From an uncultured Verrucomicrobia subdivision 3 bacterium (lineage in GTDB: Bacteria; Verrucomicrobiota; Verrucomicrobiia; Limisphaerales; UBA11358): a stretch of DNA of 64,000 nucleotides. A program made the translations under genes and the position numbers. The notes under the pieces are model-generated. The model had not been told where the DNA came from and did no database searches. It was given only the letters and a program-made list of their open reading frames with translations. The DNA lies in contig CAIQWB010000011.1 in assembly GCA_903875465.1 (NCBI GenBank), positions 38,695-102,694 of the forward strand. The letters are read 5' to 3'. Of the stretch, positions 51,836 through 59,475 are shown in pieces (the first letter of the stretch is position 1; every line of letters begins with the position of its first letter).

Positions 51836-53209
51836 ATGGATGTCCTCACATTATCGCGAATCCAATTTGGTGGCACGATCGCCTTCCACTACATCTATCC
51901 GCCCCTGAGCATTGGGTTGGGTGTGCTGCTGGTCATCATGGAAGGCTTGTGGTTGAAAACCAATCAACCCATTTATCACCAACTTGCCCGGTTTTGGACC
52001 CGCGTGTTTGCGTTGACCTTTGCCATCGGGGTGGCCACGGGCATCGTCATGGAATTTGAATTCGGCACCAATTGGGCCTCCTACTCCCGTTTTGTCGGCG
52101 ATGTCTTTGGGAGTGCCCTGGCGGCCGAGGGCATTTTTGCGTTCTTCCTGGAATCCGGCTTCCTGGCTTTGCTGCTCTTCGGCTGGGACCGGGTGGGACG
52201 CAAAATGCATTTTTTTGCCACCTGCATGGTCGCGCTCGGCGCTCATTTTAGCGCCGTCTGGATCGTGGTGGCCAATTCCTGGATGCAGACACCCGCTGGT
52301 TATCATATTGTGGGGGAAGGCCTGCACGCCCGGGCCGAGATTACCAACTTCTGGGAGCTGGTGTTCAATCCCTCCATGGTGGAACGGCTCACCCATACCC
52401 TCTGCGGCGCCTGGCAGGCCGGCGCGTTTCTGGCCATTAGCGTCAGTGCCTGGTATTTGCTCCATAACCGCCACGTGGCCTTTGCCCGCGCCTCCTTGGG
52501 GGTGGCCCTGGTCGTGGCTCTCATCGCCTCCTTTTTACAGCTGGTGAGCGGTCACGTCAGTGCCCAGGGAGTGGGCCGCAATCAACCCGCCAAGCTCGCC
52601 GCCTTTGAAGGGCTTTACGAAACCACCTCGAACGCCCCCCTCGTGCTCCTCGGCTGGGTGGATGAAAAAAACGAGCAAACCCGCGGCCTGTTTCTGCCCG
52701 GTGCCTTGAGCTTTCTCGCGCACAACGATTTTCATGCACCCGTGACGGGCCTCCACGAATTTAAGCCGGAAGACCGGCCGCCGGTCACGCCCTCGTTTCT
52801 GTTTTTCCACGGCATGGTGGCGGCCGGCATGGCCACCCTCTTCATCGCGCTGCTCAGTTGTTGGTATTGGTGGCGGGGGACCTTGTTTAACACCCGCTGG
52901 TTGCTGTGGGTGCTCGTCTTTTCCGTACTCGGCCCCCAGCTCGCCAACCAACTCGGCTGGTTTGCCGCTGAGGTCGGCCGCCAGCCCTGGCTGGTTTATG
53001 GCCTCATGCGCACCCCCGCCGGCCTTTCCGCTGTCGTGCAGGCCAATGTGGTCCTGACCTCGCTCATCCTCTTCACGATCATCTACTTTCTCCTCTTCGC
53101 CGTCTTTATCTATCTCTTGAATGACAAAATCAAGCATGGGCCTTACGAGGAGGATCTCATTCCCTCGGGCAAACTGGCCCTGCCCCAACCCGACCACCTT
53201 ACCCCATGA
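51836..53209 (+). CDS. cydA: Cytochrome bd ubiquinol oxidase subunit I
   Basis: Inner-membrane heme subunit of the high-affinity oxygen-reducing quinol oxidase. The ATG at 51836 ([20 protein letters not shown]) is preferred over an earlier in-frame start at 51800. Seen: the heme ligand His in [27 protein letters not shown], the [20 protein letters not shown] helix, the quinol-loop region and [13 protein letters not shown]. At 457 residues the Q-loop is of the short type. The stop overlaps cydB by ATGA. Confidence 0.95.
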   Translation: MDVLTLSRIQFGGTIAFHYIYPPLSIGLGVLLVIMEGLWLKTNQPIYHQLARFWTRVFALTFAIGVATGIVMEFEFGTNWASYSRFVGDVFGSALAAEGIFAFFLESGFLALLLFGWDRVGRKMHFFATCMVALGAHFSAVWIVVANSWMQTPAGYHIVGEGLHARAEITNFWELVFNPSMVERLTHTLCGAWQAGAFLAISVSAWYLLHNRHVAFARASLGVALVVALIASFLQLVSGHVSAQGVGRNQPAKLAAFEGLYETTSNAPLVLLGWVDEKNEQTRGLFLPGALSFLAHNDFHAPVTGLHEFKPEDRPPVTPSFLFFHGMVAAGMATLFIALLSCWYWWRGTLFNTRWLLWVLVFSVLGPQLANQLGWFAAEVGRQPWLVYGLMRTPAGLSAVVQANVVLTSLILFTIIYFLLFAVFIYLLNDKIKHGPYEEDLIPSGKLALPQPDHLTP

Positions 53210-54237
53210 ATTTCCCGGCCTTGGATCTCAATTCGATTTGGTTTGTCCTCATCGGCGTTCTCTTCACCGGCTATGCCATGTTGGATGGCTTTGATCTCGG
53301 GGTCGGCGCGCTCCACCTGTTTACCAAGGAAGATGCCGAGCGCCGCATCATGCTCAATGCCATTGGTCCCGTCTGGGATGGCAATGAAGTCTGGCTCGTC
53401 ACCGCCGGCGGTGCCTTGTTTGCGGCCTTTCCCAATGTTTATGCCACCGTTTTTTCCGGGTTTTACCTGGCCTTCATGCTCCTGCTCGCCTCGTTGATTT
53501 TCCGGGCGGTCGCGATTGAATTCCGCAGCAAGCAACCCATGCGCTGGTGGCGGCAGACCTGGGATGTCAGCTTTGCCGCGGGCAGTGTGATGTCCAGCCT
53601 GTTGATCGGCGTTGCCCTCGGCAACCTCGCCTGGGGCATACCCATTGATGACCGTGGCGAATTTGCCGGTGACTTCCTGGGCCTGCTAAAACCCTACCCG
53701 CTCCTCATCGGCCTCACCACCGTGGTGTTGTTCATGATGCACGGCGCCATTTACGGGGTGCTCAAAACCGAGGGCCAGTTGCACGACAAACTCCGCCGCT
53801 GGGCCATGAACTGCATCATCGCCTTTGTCATCTGCGCCGTCACCACCACCATGGCCACGCTGCTCTACGTGCCGCACATCGCCGCGCGCGTGCGGGAATA
53901 TCCCTGGCTGTTCAGCCTCGTCCTGGCCAACATGCTGGCCATTGCCAACATCCCCCGGGAATTTCATCATGGACGCGACTGGCGGGCCTTCCTCTCCTCG
54001 TGCGCTACCATTATCACCCTCATGATCCTCTTCGGTCTGAACCAGTTTCCCAACCTGGTTTACAGCCAGCCCGATCCCGCTCATAGCCTCACCGCATACA
54101 ATTCCGCCTCTTCACCGAAAACCTTGGGCATCATGCTCGTCATTGCCATCATTGGCATCCCCATCGTGCTGGCCTACACCGTCAGCATCTACTGGATTTT
54201 CCGGGGCAAGGTAAAGCTGGACCGCATGAGCTATTGA
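53206..54237 (+). CDS. cydB: Cytochrome bd ubiquinol oxidase subunit II
   Basis: Partner of CydA. The 343 residues contain the family opening [20 protein letters not shown] followed by [13 protein letters not shown], the conserved [39 protein letters not shown] region and [10 protein letters not shown], with about eight hydrophobic helices. Translation is coupled to cydA by the ATGA overlap at 53206-53209. No cydX, cydC or cydD follows. Confidence 0.95.
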   Translation: MNFPALDLNSIWFVLIGVLFTGYAMLDGFDLGVGALHLFTKEDAERRIMLNAIGPVWDGNEVWLVTAGGALFAAFPNVYATVFSGFYLAFMLLLASLIFRAVAIEFRSKQPMRWWRQTWDVSFAAGSVMSSLLIGVALGNLAWGIPIDDRGEFAGDFLGLLKPYPLLIGLTTVVLFMMHGAIYGVLKTEGQLHDKLRRWAMNCIIAFVICAVTTTMATLLYVPHIAARVREYPWLFSLVLANMLAIANIPREFHHGRDWRAFLSSCATIITLMILFGLNQFPNLVYSQPDPAHSLTAYNSASSPKTLGIMLVIAIIGIPIVLAYTVSIYWIFRGKVKLDRMSY

Positions 54238-54336
54238 ATTTGTCGTGACCGGCCTGCCGGTGGTTCATACAAACGTCCGACCCGGCCCCGGCCATTTCCA
54301 GTCGACAAACCACCGGGTTCCCCCTTACAAAGAGTC

Positions 54337-55452
54337 ATGCACAAATCCCTCTTGCCGCTCTTGCTGGCGCTCTGTTCCGGACTTCTCCTGGCCGGTTGTG
54401 GCACCCCCGGCGGCCACCATGGCGCGCCCGGCCTCGCCTGCTTGCAAAATCTGCCCGCCTCCGCCGACCCGCGCGCGGTGGGGGAGAAAATTGCCGCCAA
54501 CTTTCTGCTGCGCAATCACGCCACCAACAAAACCTCCGGCTTCATCATCTACCCCGAGGTCTGCACGGCCTACGGTGCCCTGCGCTTCGCCCATGAGCTT
54601 GGCGACCCCGCCCTGCAGGAACGCCTCGTGCGGCGCTATGACGATATTTTTCCCACCGCCGGCAATGCGTATATTCCCCGGGCGAATAATGTGGACTCCC
54701 ACGTCTTTGGCGTCGTGCCGCTGGAAATCTATTTACTGCAAGGTGGCCAGTCCTACTTGGAGCTGGGCCAAAGCATCGCCGATCAGCAATGGCAAAATCC
54801 GCAGCCCGATGGCTTGTCCCGGGAGACCCGTTACTGGATTGACGACATGTTCATGATCACCGCCCTCCAGTTGCAAGCCTACCGGGCCTCCCACGACCCC
54901 AAATACCTCGACCGCGCCGCGCACGAAATGTCGGCCTATCTCGACAAATTGCAAAAGCCCAACGGCCTCTTTTTTCATGGCCCCGAGATTCCTTTCTACT
55001 GGGGCCGGGGCAATGGCTGGTTCGCCGTCGGCATGGCGGAAATGCTCAGCACCCTCCCGCCCAGCCATCCCCAATACGCCCGCATCCTCGCTGGATATAA
55101 ATTAATGATGGCCGGCCTCAAAACGTACCAGTCTCCGAGCGGCCTCTGGCGGCAGTTGATTGACGACGACCAGTCCTGGGTGGAAACCTCCAGCACCGGC
55201 ATGTTCACCTTTGCCCTCATTCAAGGGGTCAAACACGGCTGGCTCGATGCCGCCGAATATGGCGATTCCGCCCGCCGCGGCTGGCTCGGCCTCTGCAGTT
55301 ACCTCAATGACGACGGCAACCTTCGCGAAATCTGCATCGGCACCAACCAGAGCAAGGACAAGCAATTTTACCTCGATCGTCCCCGTTCCGTCGGCGACCT
55401 CCACGGCCAGGCCCCCGTCCTCTGGTGCGCCTGGGCCATCCTCGCGAAGTAA
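54337..55452 (+). CDS. GH105/GH88-type unsaturated glycan hydrolase lipoprotein
   Basis: Predicted to remove the unsaturated uronic sugar from oligosaccharides left by polysaccharide lyases, for example rhamnogalacturonan. The 371-residue protein has a lipobox leader (MHKSLLPLLLALCSGLLLAG-C), then the (alpha/alpha)6 barrel with RYWIDDMFMITALQLQAYRA, the WGRGNGWFAVGMAEML motif, and late SSTGMFTFALIQGVKHGW. It is probably surface-anchored. It pairs functionally with the GH78 rhamnosidase at 8.3 kb. It sits after cydB by about 100 bp on the same strand but is likely independent. Confidence 0.88.
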   Translation: MHKSLLPLLLALCSGLLLAGCGTPGGHHGAPGLACLQNLPASADPRAVGEKIAANFLLRNHATNKTSGFIIYPEVCTAYGALRFAHELGDPALQERLVRRYDDIFPTAGNAYIPRANNVDSHVFGVVPLEIYLLQGGQSYLELGQSIADQQWQNPQPDGLSRETRYWIDDMFMITALQLQAYRASHDPKYLDRAAHEMSAYLDKLQKPNGLFFHGPEIPFYWGRGNGWFAVGMAEMLSTLPPSHPQYARILAGYKLMMAGLKTYQSPSGLWRQLIDDDQSWVETSSTGMFTFALIQGVKHGWLDAAEYGDSARRGWLGLCSYLNDDGNLREICIGTNQSKDKQFYLDRPRSVGDLHGQAPVLWCAWAILAK

Positions 55453-55534
55453 CCTGCCAACTGCCGGCTTGAATATTCCCTGAACTTCGAATTTTGGAAT
55501 TTGCAGTTTCGCCGGCTCCGCGTACCTTCCCCAC

Positions 55535-56293
55535 GTGGCCCATTTACCACTCATCTTGGTGACGCCCAGTGTCGAGAAAAAGGGTGTCGAGTTCAGCGAC
55601 TGTTCCTTGAGCGTCTCGTTCAAGTACGAGCAGGCCATTCTCCGGGCCGGCGGCATTCCCGTCGTGGCCCCCATTTCCACCGATCGCAAAACCCTCGCCG
55701 AGGTCCTGCGCCGGGTGGATGGCGTCCTGCTCACGGGGGGCGATGACATCAATCCCGATCTCTACGAGCCCAAGGTAACTCCCGAACTCCGAAAAACTGT
55801 CGAGGAAACGCCCGATGGCGGTGGCCGCGACTTGCGTGAACTCGTCTTGATCGATGAAATCTTTCGCCAGCGCAAACCGGTGCTCGCCATTTGCCGCGGT
55901 CATCAATTGCTGAACATTGCCCTCGGCGGCAAGCTCGTGGTGGATATCGGCCTCCAGGTCCCCGGTGCTCTCAATCATCGGCGCATGGACCTGGCCTGCG
56001 AGTTCGTCCATGAAATTCCCGTGGCCAAAGGCTCCTTCCTTTCCAAGCTGACCCGGGGCCGTGCGCTCGGCATGAACAGCACCCATCACCAGGCCGTCCT
56101 TGAACCCGCCGATCCGCTCATGGCGGTCGCCCGCACCAGCGATGGCATCGTCGAGGCCATGGAATTCAAGCCCGAAGCCGCTGGCCTGCTGCCGTTTCTC
56201 CTCGCCGTCCAATTTCACCCCGAACGGCTGGCCGACCGCCACGCCGACCATCGCGCTATTTTTAAAGCATTCGTCAAAGCCTGCCAGTCCTAA
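55535..56293 (+). CDS. Class I glutamine amidotransferase-like hydrolase (peptidase C26)
   Basis: A 252-residue protein of the gamma-glutamyl-GABA hydrolase group. GTG start at 55535 (VAHLPLILVTPSVEKKGVEF). The catalytic Cys is in LAICRGHQLLNIALGGKLV, and the His of the triad in AVQFHPERLAD. GGDDINPDLYEPKV and MNSTHHQAV are typical. The family splits gamma-glutamyl amides, as PuuD does in putrescine breakdown, but no polyamine genes are nearby so the substrate is open. Confidence 0.9.
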   Translation: MAHLPLILVTPSVEKKGVEFSDCSLSVSFKYEQAILRAGGIPVVAPISTDRKTLAEVLRRVDGVLLTGGDDINPDLYEPKVTPELRKTVEETPDGGGRDLRELVLIDEIFRQRKPVLAICRGHQLLNIALGGKLVVDIGLQVPGALNHRRMDLACEFVHEIPVAKGSFLSKLTRGRALGMNSTHHQAVLEPADPLMAVARTSDGIVEAMEFKPEAAGLLPFLLAVQFHPERLADRHADHRAIFKAFVKACQS

Positions 56294-56330
56294 GCGATCC
56301 GCCAGGTCACACTGACCTGCCGGCTCCCCT

Positions 56331-56579
56331 TCAGGCCGGGTCCTCCGTCTTGCGATTTTGCTGCATGCGCTTGGCTTTCAAAATCTCGTCCGTCAATTCC
56401 ATCGGGGCCGCCATGAACAAGCTCGTGTTTAACTTGTAAAACCGCACGCGCAGTTCTTTCAATTGAATGTGCAGCGAGGTGCCACTCAAGGTCTGCATGT
56501 CTGGCCGCGTGCAATCCACCAAGTGATTGATGTCAGTCTCAATCTCCTGCAGGTAGTTGGCGATTTTTTCGTTAAACAT
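56331..56579 (-). CDS. Small hypothetical protein with a strong upstream promoter
   Basis: An 82-residue protein beginning at the ATG at 56579 (MFNEKIANYLQEIETDINHL). No family is recognised. It is largely helical and amphipathic, with an alternating hydrophobic pattern (LHIQLKELRVRFYKLNTSLF), a Met-rich stretch and a polar C-terminus. Upstream there is a clear promoter with 17-nt spacing (56604-56632). The frame is open further upstream to 56723, but that part runs through the promoter and is not coding. It is divergent from the B12 photoreceptor operon. Confidence 0.6.
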   Translation of the reverse strand: MFNEKIANYLQEIETDINHLVDCTRPDMQTLSGTSLHIQLKELRVRFYKLNTSLFMAAPMELTDEILKAKRMQQNRKTEDPA

Positions 56580-56603
56580 AAATTCAATCTTTTGGCTGCT
56601 CTT

Positions 56604-56632
56604 AATATAAAGGGTTTTGCATGGATTGTCTA
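56604..56632 (-). promoter_or_regulatory. Sigma70-like promoter of the small hypothetical gene
   Basis: On the minus strand, TAGACA (56627-56632), a 17-nt spacer and TATATT (56604-56609). It gives a leader of about 20 nt for the gene starting at 56579. The -10 is embedded in AAACCCTTTATATT, which shares its core with a sequence found at 32.9 and 41.7 kb. Confidence 0.65.
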
Positions 56633-56763
56633 GAAATCGTGTAATTACTGATGCTTTGCCCGAAGGCGATTTTCTTTGGCTCCTCCACGCCCTGGTATTG
56701 TTCGTCAATTCCTTTAAAACCATCTGGTTTCCATATGCTTTAATCCTTGATCAGTATTTTAAC

Positions 56764-56791
56764 TTGCACCTCACCCTTCTCTGTGTAATAT
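56764..56791 (+). promoter_or_regulatory. Promoter of the CarH-like photoreceptor operon
   Basis: TTGCAC (56764-56769), a 16-nt spacer and TAATAT (56786-56791), followed 13 nt later by the ATG at 56805. The leader would be about 7 nt. As CarH-type proteins repress their own promoters, operator copies should overlap this site. The only clear inverted repeat noticed, ATGAC/GTCAT at 56804-56821, overlaps the start codon. Confidence 0.5.
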
Positions 56792-56804
56792 TTGTGTAGA
56801 ATCA

Positions 56805-57776
56805 ATGACTGACGCCTGTCATCCTATCAACGTTGTGGCCCATCGCACGGGGTTAACTCCCTATGTGATCCGTATCTGGGAACAGCGTTATGGCGCGGTG
56901 AAGCCGGACCGCACCGCTAGCAATCGGCGTCTCTACACCGAGCAAGAGGTGGAGCGGCTCACGCTGTTGCGCGCCGTCACCCAGGCGGGACACCAGATTG
57001 GCTTGGTTGCGAAGTGGTCCACTGAAAAACTTCGGGAGCAGGCCTTCGCCTCGACCAAAGCGACCGGCCCAGCCCGCCGCGCCGCTGCCGCCGCCCTCCC
57101 CCCCGGTGAAACCCTCATCGGTGAATGCGTGACCGCCATGCAAGCGCTCAATGCCACCGCCCTGCATGCCGCCCTCCAGGGCGGTGCCGTCGCTTTGGGC
57201 ACCATGGGTCTCCTCCAGCAAGTGGTGGCTCCGCTCACGCAGCGGATCGGAGAACTCTGGGTCGCCGGCCGCATCACCATCGCCCACGAGCACCTGGCCA
57301 CGGCCGTGCTGCGCGCTTTTTTATTGAATGCCGCCCGGCCTTTCGCCGAAAACCTGCGGGCCCCCCGGCTGCTGGTGGCCACCCCCGCCGGCCAGCTCCA
57401 TGAACTCGGCGCGTTGCTGGTCGGCGCCGCCGCCACCCAGCTCGGCTGGCAGATTGTGTACCTGGGCGCGAGCCTCCCCGCGGCGGAAATCGCCGGGGCC
57501 GCGCGGCAAACCCAGGCCCGGGCCGTCGCCTTGAGCCTGGTCTACCCCGAGGATGATGCCCAACTCCCCGGCGAATTAAAATCGCTCCGGGAAATGCTGC
57601 CGGCGGACGTCGCCATTGTGGCGGGCGGACGGGCCGTCCCCGCCTATTGCGCCGCCCTCGAGGGCATCGGTGCCCGGCCCGTCTCCGACCTGGCCGAACT
57701 CGCCACCGAACTCGCCGCGCTGCGCCAGCCCGCCCCGGCCCTCCGCCCGGTCCGCCCGGCGACCCCCGCTTTATGA
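56805..57776 (+). CDS. CarH/LitR-like B12-dependent photoreceptor transcriptional repressor
   Basis: A 323-residue protein with three modules: a MerR-type winged helix (about 5-75: INVVAHRTGLTPYVIRIWEQ, RYGAVKPDRTASNRRLYTEQ), a four-helix bundle, and a Rossmann-type B12-binding domain. The bundle has Trp152-x9-Glu162-His163 (W-V-A-G-R-I-T-I-A-H-E-H), the Wx9EH signature by which CarH senses adenosylcobalamin and light. The B12 loop is Q-L-H-E-L-G (197-202), keeping the cobalt-ligand His199. In Thermus CarH a His directly after the Trp becomes a second cobalt ligand after light; here it is Val153. It should repress in the dark with AdoCbl and release DNA in light. It is the first gene of an operon with an SDR gene, uvsE and an SDR fusion. 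Confidence 0.88.
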   Translation: MTDACHPINVVAHRTGLTPYVIRIWEQRYGAVKPDRTASNRRLYTEQEVERLTLLRAVTQAGHQIGLVAKWSTEKLREQAFASTKATGPARRAAAAALPPGETLIGECVTAMQALNATALHAALQGGAVALGTMGLLQQVVAPLTQRIGELWVAGRITIAHEHLATAVLRAFLLNAARPFAENLRAPRLLVATPAGQLHELGALLVGAAATQLGWQIVYLGASLPAAEIAGAARQTQARAVALSLVYPEDDAQLPGELKSLREMLPADVAIVAGGRAVPAYCAALEGIGARPVSDLAELATELAALRQPAPALRPVRPATPAL

Positions 57777-58525
57777 ACCCAGACAATCCTCCCGTAGTCT
57801 TAATTATTGGCGGTGGGAGCGGCATCGGCGCCGCCCTGGCCCACCAGCTCGCCGCGCGCGGCCACCGCCTGATCCTCGCCGGGCGTGCGGTCGCGCGGCT
57901 GGCCGATGTCGCCAGCGCCACCGGTGCCGAAGCCTTCCCGCTCGACGCCCGCGACAGTGCCGCCGTGGACGCCCTCCTGCAATCCGTCCATGCCAGTCAT
58001 GGCCGCCTGGATGGGGTGGTCAATTGCGCCGGCTCCATCCTCTTGAAACCCGCGCACCTGATCAGCGACCAGGAATTCGCCGAGACGATCGCCACCAATC
58101 TCACCACCGCCTTCAACCTCGTGCGTGCCGCCGCGCGTCTCATGATGAAGCAGGCCGGCGGCGGGAGCATCGTGCTCTGTTCCTCCGTCGCCGCGCGGCG
58201 CGGGTTGGTGAATCATGAGGCAATCGCCGCCGCCAAGGCCGGCGTGGAAGGCCTGGCCCTCGCTGCCGCCGCCAGTTACGCCCGCTTTGGCGTGCGCGTG
58301 AACTGTGTCGCGCCCGGGCTGACCCGCACCGACCTCACCCGCACGCTCACCCAAAACGAAACCATCGCCAAAATGTCCGCCGCGCTCCATCCCCTCGGCC
58401 GCATCGGCGAACCCGCCGAAGTGGCCTCGGCCATCGCGTGGTTCCTCGACCGGGGGCAGGGCTGGGTGACCGGCCAGGTCCTGGGCATTGATGGTGGCAT
58501 GGGCCACGTGCAGGCGCGGTCCTGA
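57773..58525 (+). CDS. Short-chain dehydrogenase-like protein without the catalytic tyrosine
   Basis: A 250-residue SDR starting at 57773, overlapping the photoreceptor stop by ATGA; the frame stays open upstream but that is not coding. The NAD(P) loop is VVLIIGGGSGIGAALAHQLA, and DGVVNCAGSILL matches the NNAG motif. Ser138 (S-S-V-A-A) and Lys155 are in place, but the tyrosine four residues before Lys is Ile151 (N-H-E-A-I-A-A-A-K). Classical Tyr-dependent catalysis is therefore unlikely; it may use another chemistry or bind a cofactor or substrate. The C-terminal end AIAWFLDRGQGWVTGQVLGI then DGGM is typical. I recall similar substitutions in SDRs near B12 photoreceptors but cannot confirm this. 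Confidence 0.85.
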   Translation: MNPDNPPVVLIIGGGSGIGAALAHQLAARGHRLILAGRAVARLADVASATGAEAFPLDARDSAAVDALLQSVHASHGRLDGVVNCAGSILLKPAHLISDQEFAETIATNLTTAFNLVRAAARLMMKQAGGGSIVLCSSVAARRGLVNHEAIAAAKAGVEGLALAAAASYARFGVRVNCVAPGLTRTDLTRTLTQNETIAKMSAALHPLGRIGEPAEVASAIAWFLDRGQGWVTGQVLGIDGGMGHVQARS

Positions 58526-58530
58526 CTGCC

Positions 58531-59472
58531 ATGCCCGCCCGCCCCAGCCAAAAACCGGCACCGCCGCCGTCTCCTCTGCGCCTTGGGTTGTGCTGCCAGT
58601 TTGCCGCCGCCCCGATTAAATTTCGCGTCGCCACCGCCACCGCCCTGCAGCGCCTCTCCCGGCCGGAACAACTGGCGCGGTTCGCCGACTTGTGCGCGGG
58701 CAACGCCCGGGCCTTGCTCGCCGCCCTGGAATTTTGCGCCGCCCATGGCATCGGCTCCTTTCGCATTCTCTCCCCGATCCTGCCCGTGAAAACGCATCCC
58801 ACCGTCGGGTATCGCGTGGCGGAATTGCCGGGTGGCGCGGCCATCGAGGCCCAGTTCCGCCGGTGCGGCGAGTTTGCCCGCGCGCACGGCATTCGCACCG
58901 GGTTTCATCCGGACCAATTTGTGGTCCTCAATTCCCCCAACCCGGACATCGTCGCGCGTGCCGTCGCCGACCTCGAGTCCCAGGCCGAACTCGCCGAGTG
59001 GACCCAGGCCGACACCGTCAACATCCACGGTGGCGGCGGCTATGGCGACAAGGTGGCGGCCTTGGACCGCTTCCGGCGCAACCTCGCCTTGCTCTCGCCG
59101 CGCGTCCGCGCCCGGCTCACCGTGGAGAACGACGACAAAACCTTCACCCCCGCCGATTTGCTCCCGCTCTGCCAGGCCGAAGGCATTCCTCTCGTCTACG
59201 ATGCCCACCATCACCGCTGTTTGCCGGATGGCCTCACCGTGGCCGAGGCCACCGCTGCCGCGCGCCTGACCTGGAATCGCGAGCCGTTGTTTCATCTCTC
59301 CAGCCCGCTCGCCGGCTGGGCCGGGCCCCAGCCCGAGCGCCACCATGACTACATTGATCCGTCGGATTTTCCCGCCGCCTGGCACGGCTGGCCGCTGACC
59401 GTGGAAGTGGAGGCCAAAGCCAAGGAACTCGCCATCGCCAAACTCCAGCAGGACCTGGCCGGCGGACGTTGA
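58531..59472 (+). CDS. uvsE: UV DNA damage endonuclease UvsE (UVDE)
   Basis: A 313-residue TIM-barrel endonuclease that nicks DNA directly 5' of UV photoproducts, an alternative to photolyase and to the UvrABC pathway. Family motifs: RLGLCCQFAAAPIKFR, SFRILSPILP, TGFHPDQFVVLNSPN, VNIHGGGGYGDK, LTVENDDKTFTP and VYDAHHHRC, supplying the metal-binding His and acidic residues. It starts 5 bp after the SDR stop in the same operon as the B12 photoreceptor, so its induction by light is predicted. The catalytic residues look intact. Confidence 0.95.
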   Translation: MPARPSQKPAPPPSPLRLGLCCQFAAAPIKFRVATATALQRLSRPEQLARFADLCAGNARALLAALEFCAAHGIGSFRILSPILPVKTHPTVGYRVAELPGGAAIEAQFRRCGEFARAHGIRTGFHPDQFVVLNSPNPDIVARAVADLESQAELAEWTQADTVNIHGGGGYGDKVAALDRFRRNLALLSPRVRARLTVENDDKTFTPADLLPLCQAEGIPLVYDAHHHRCLPDGLTVAEATAAARLTWNREPLFHLSSPLAGWAGPQPERHHDYIDPSDFPAAWHGWPLTVEVEAKAKELAIAKLQQDLAGGR

Positions 59473-59475
59473 ATC

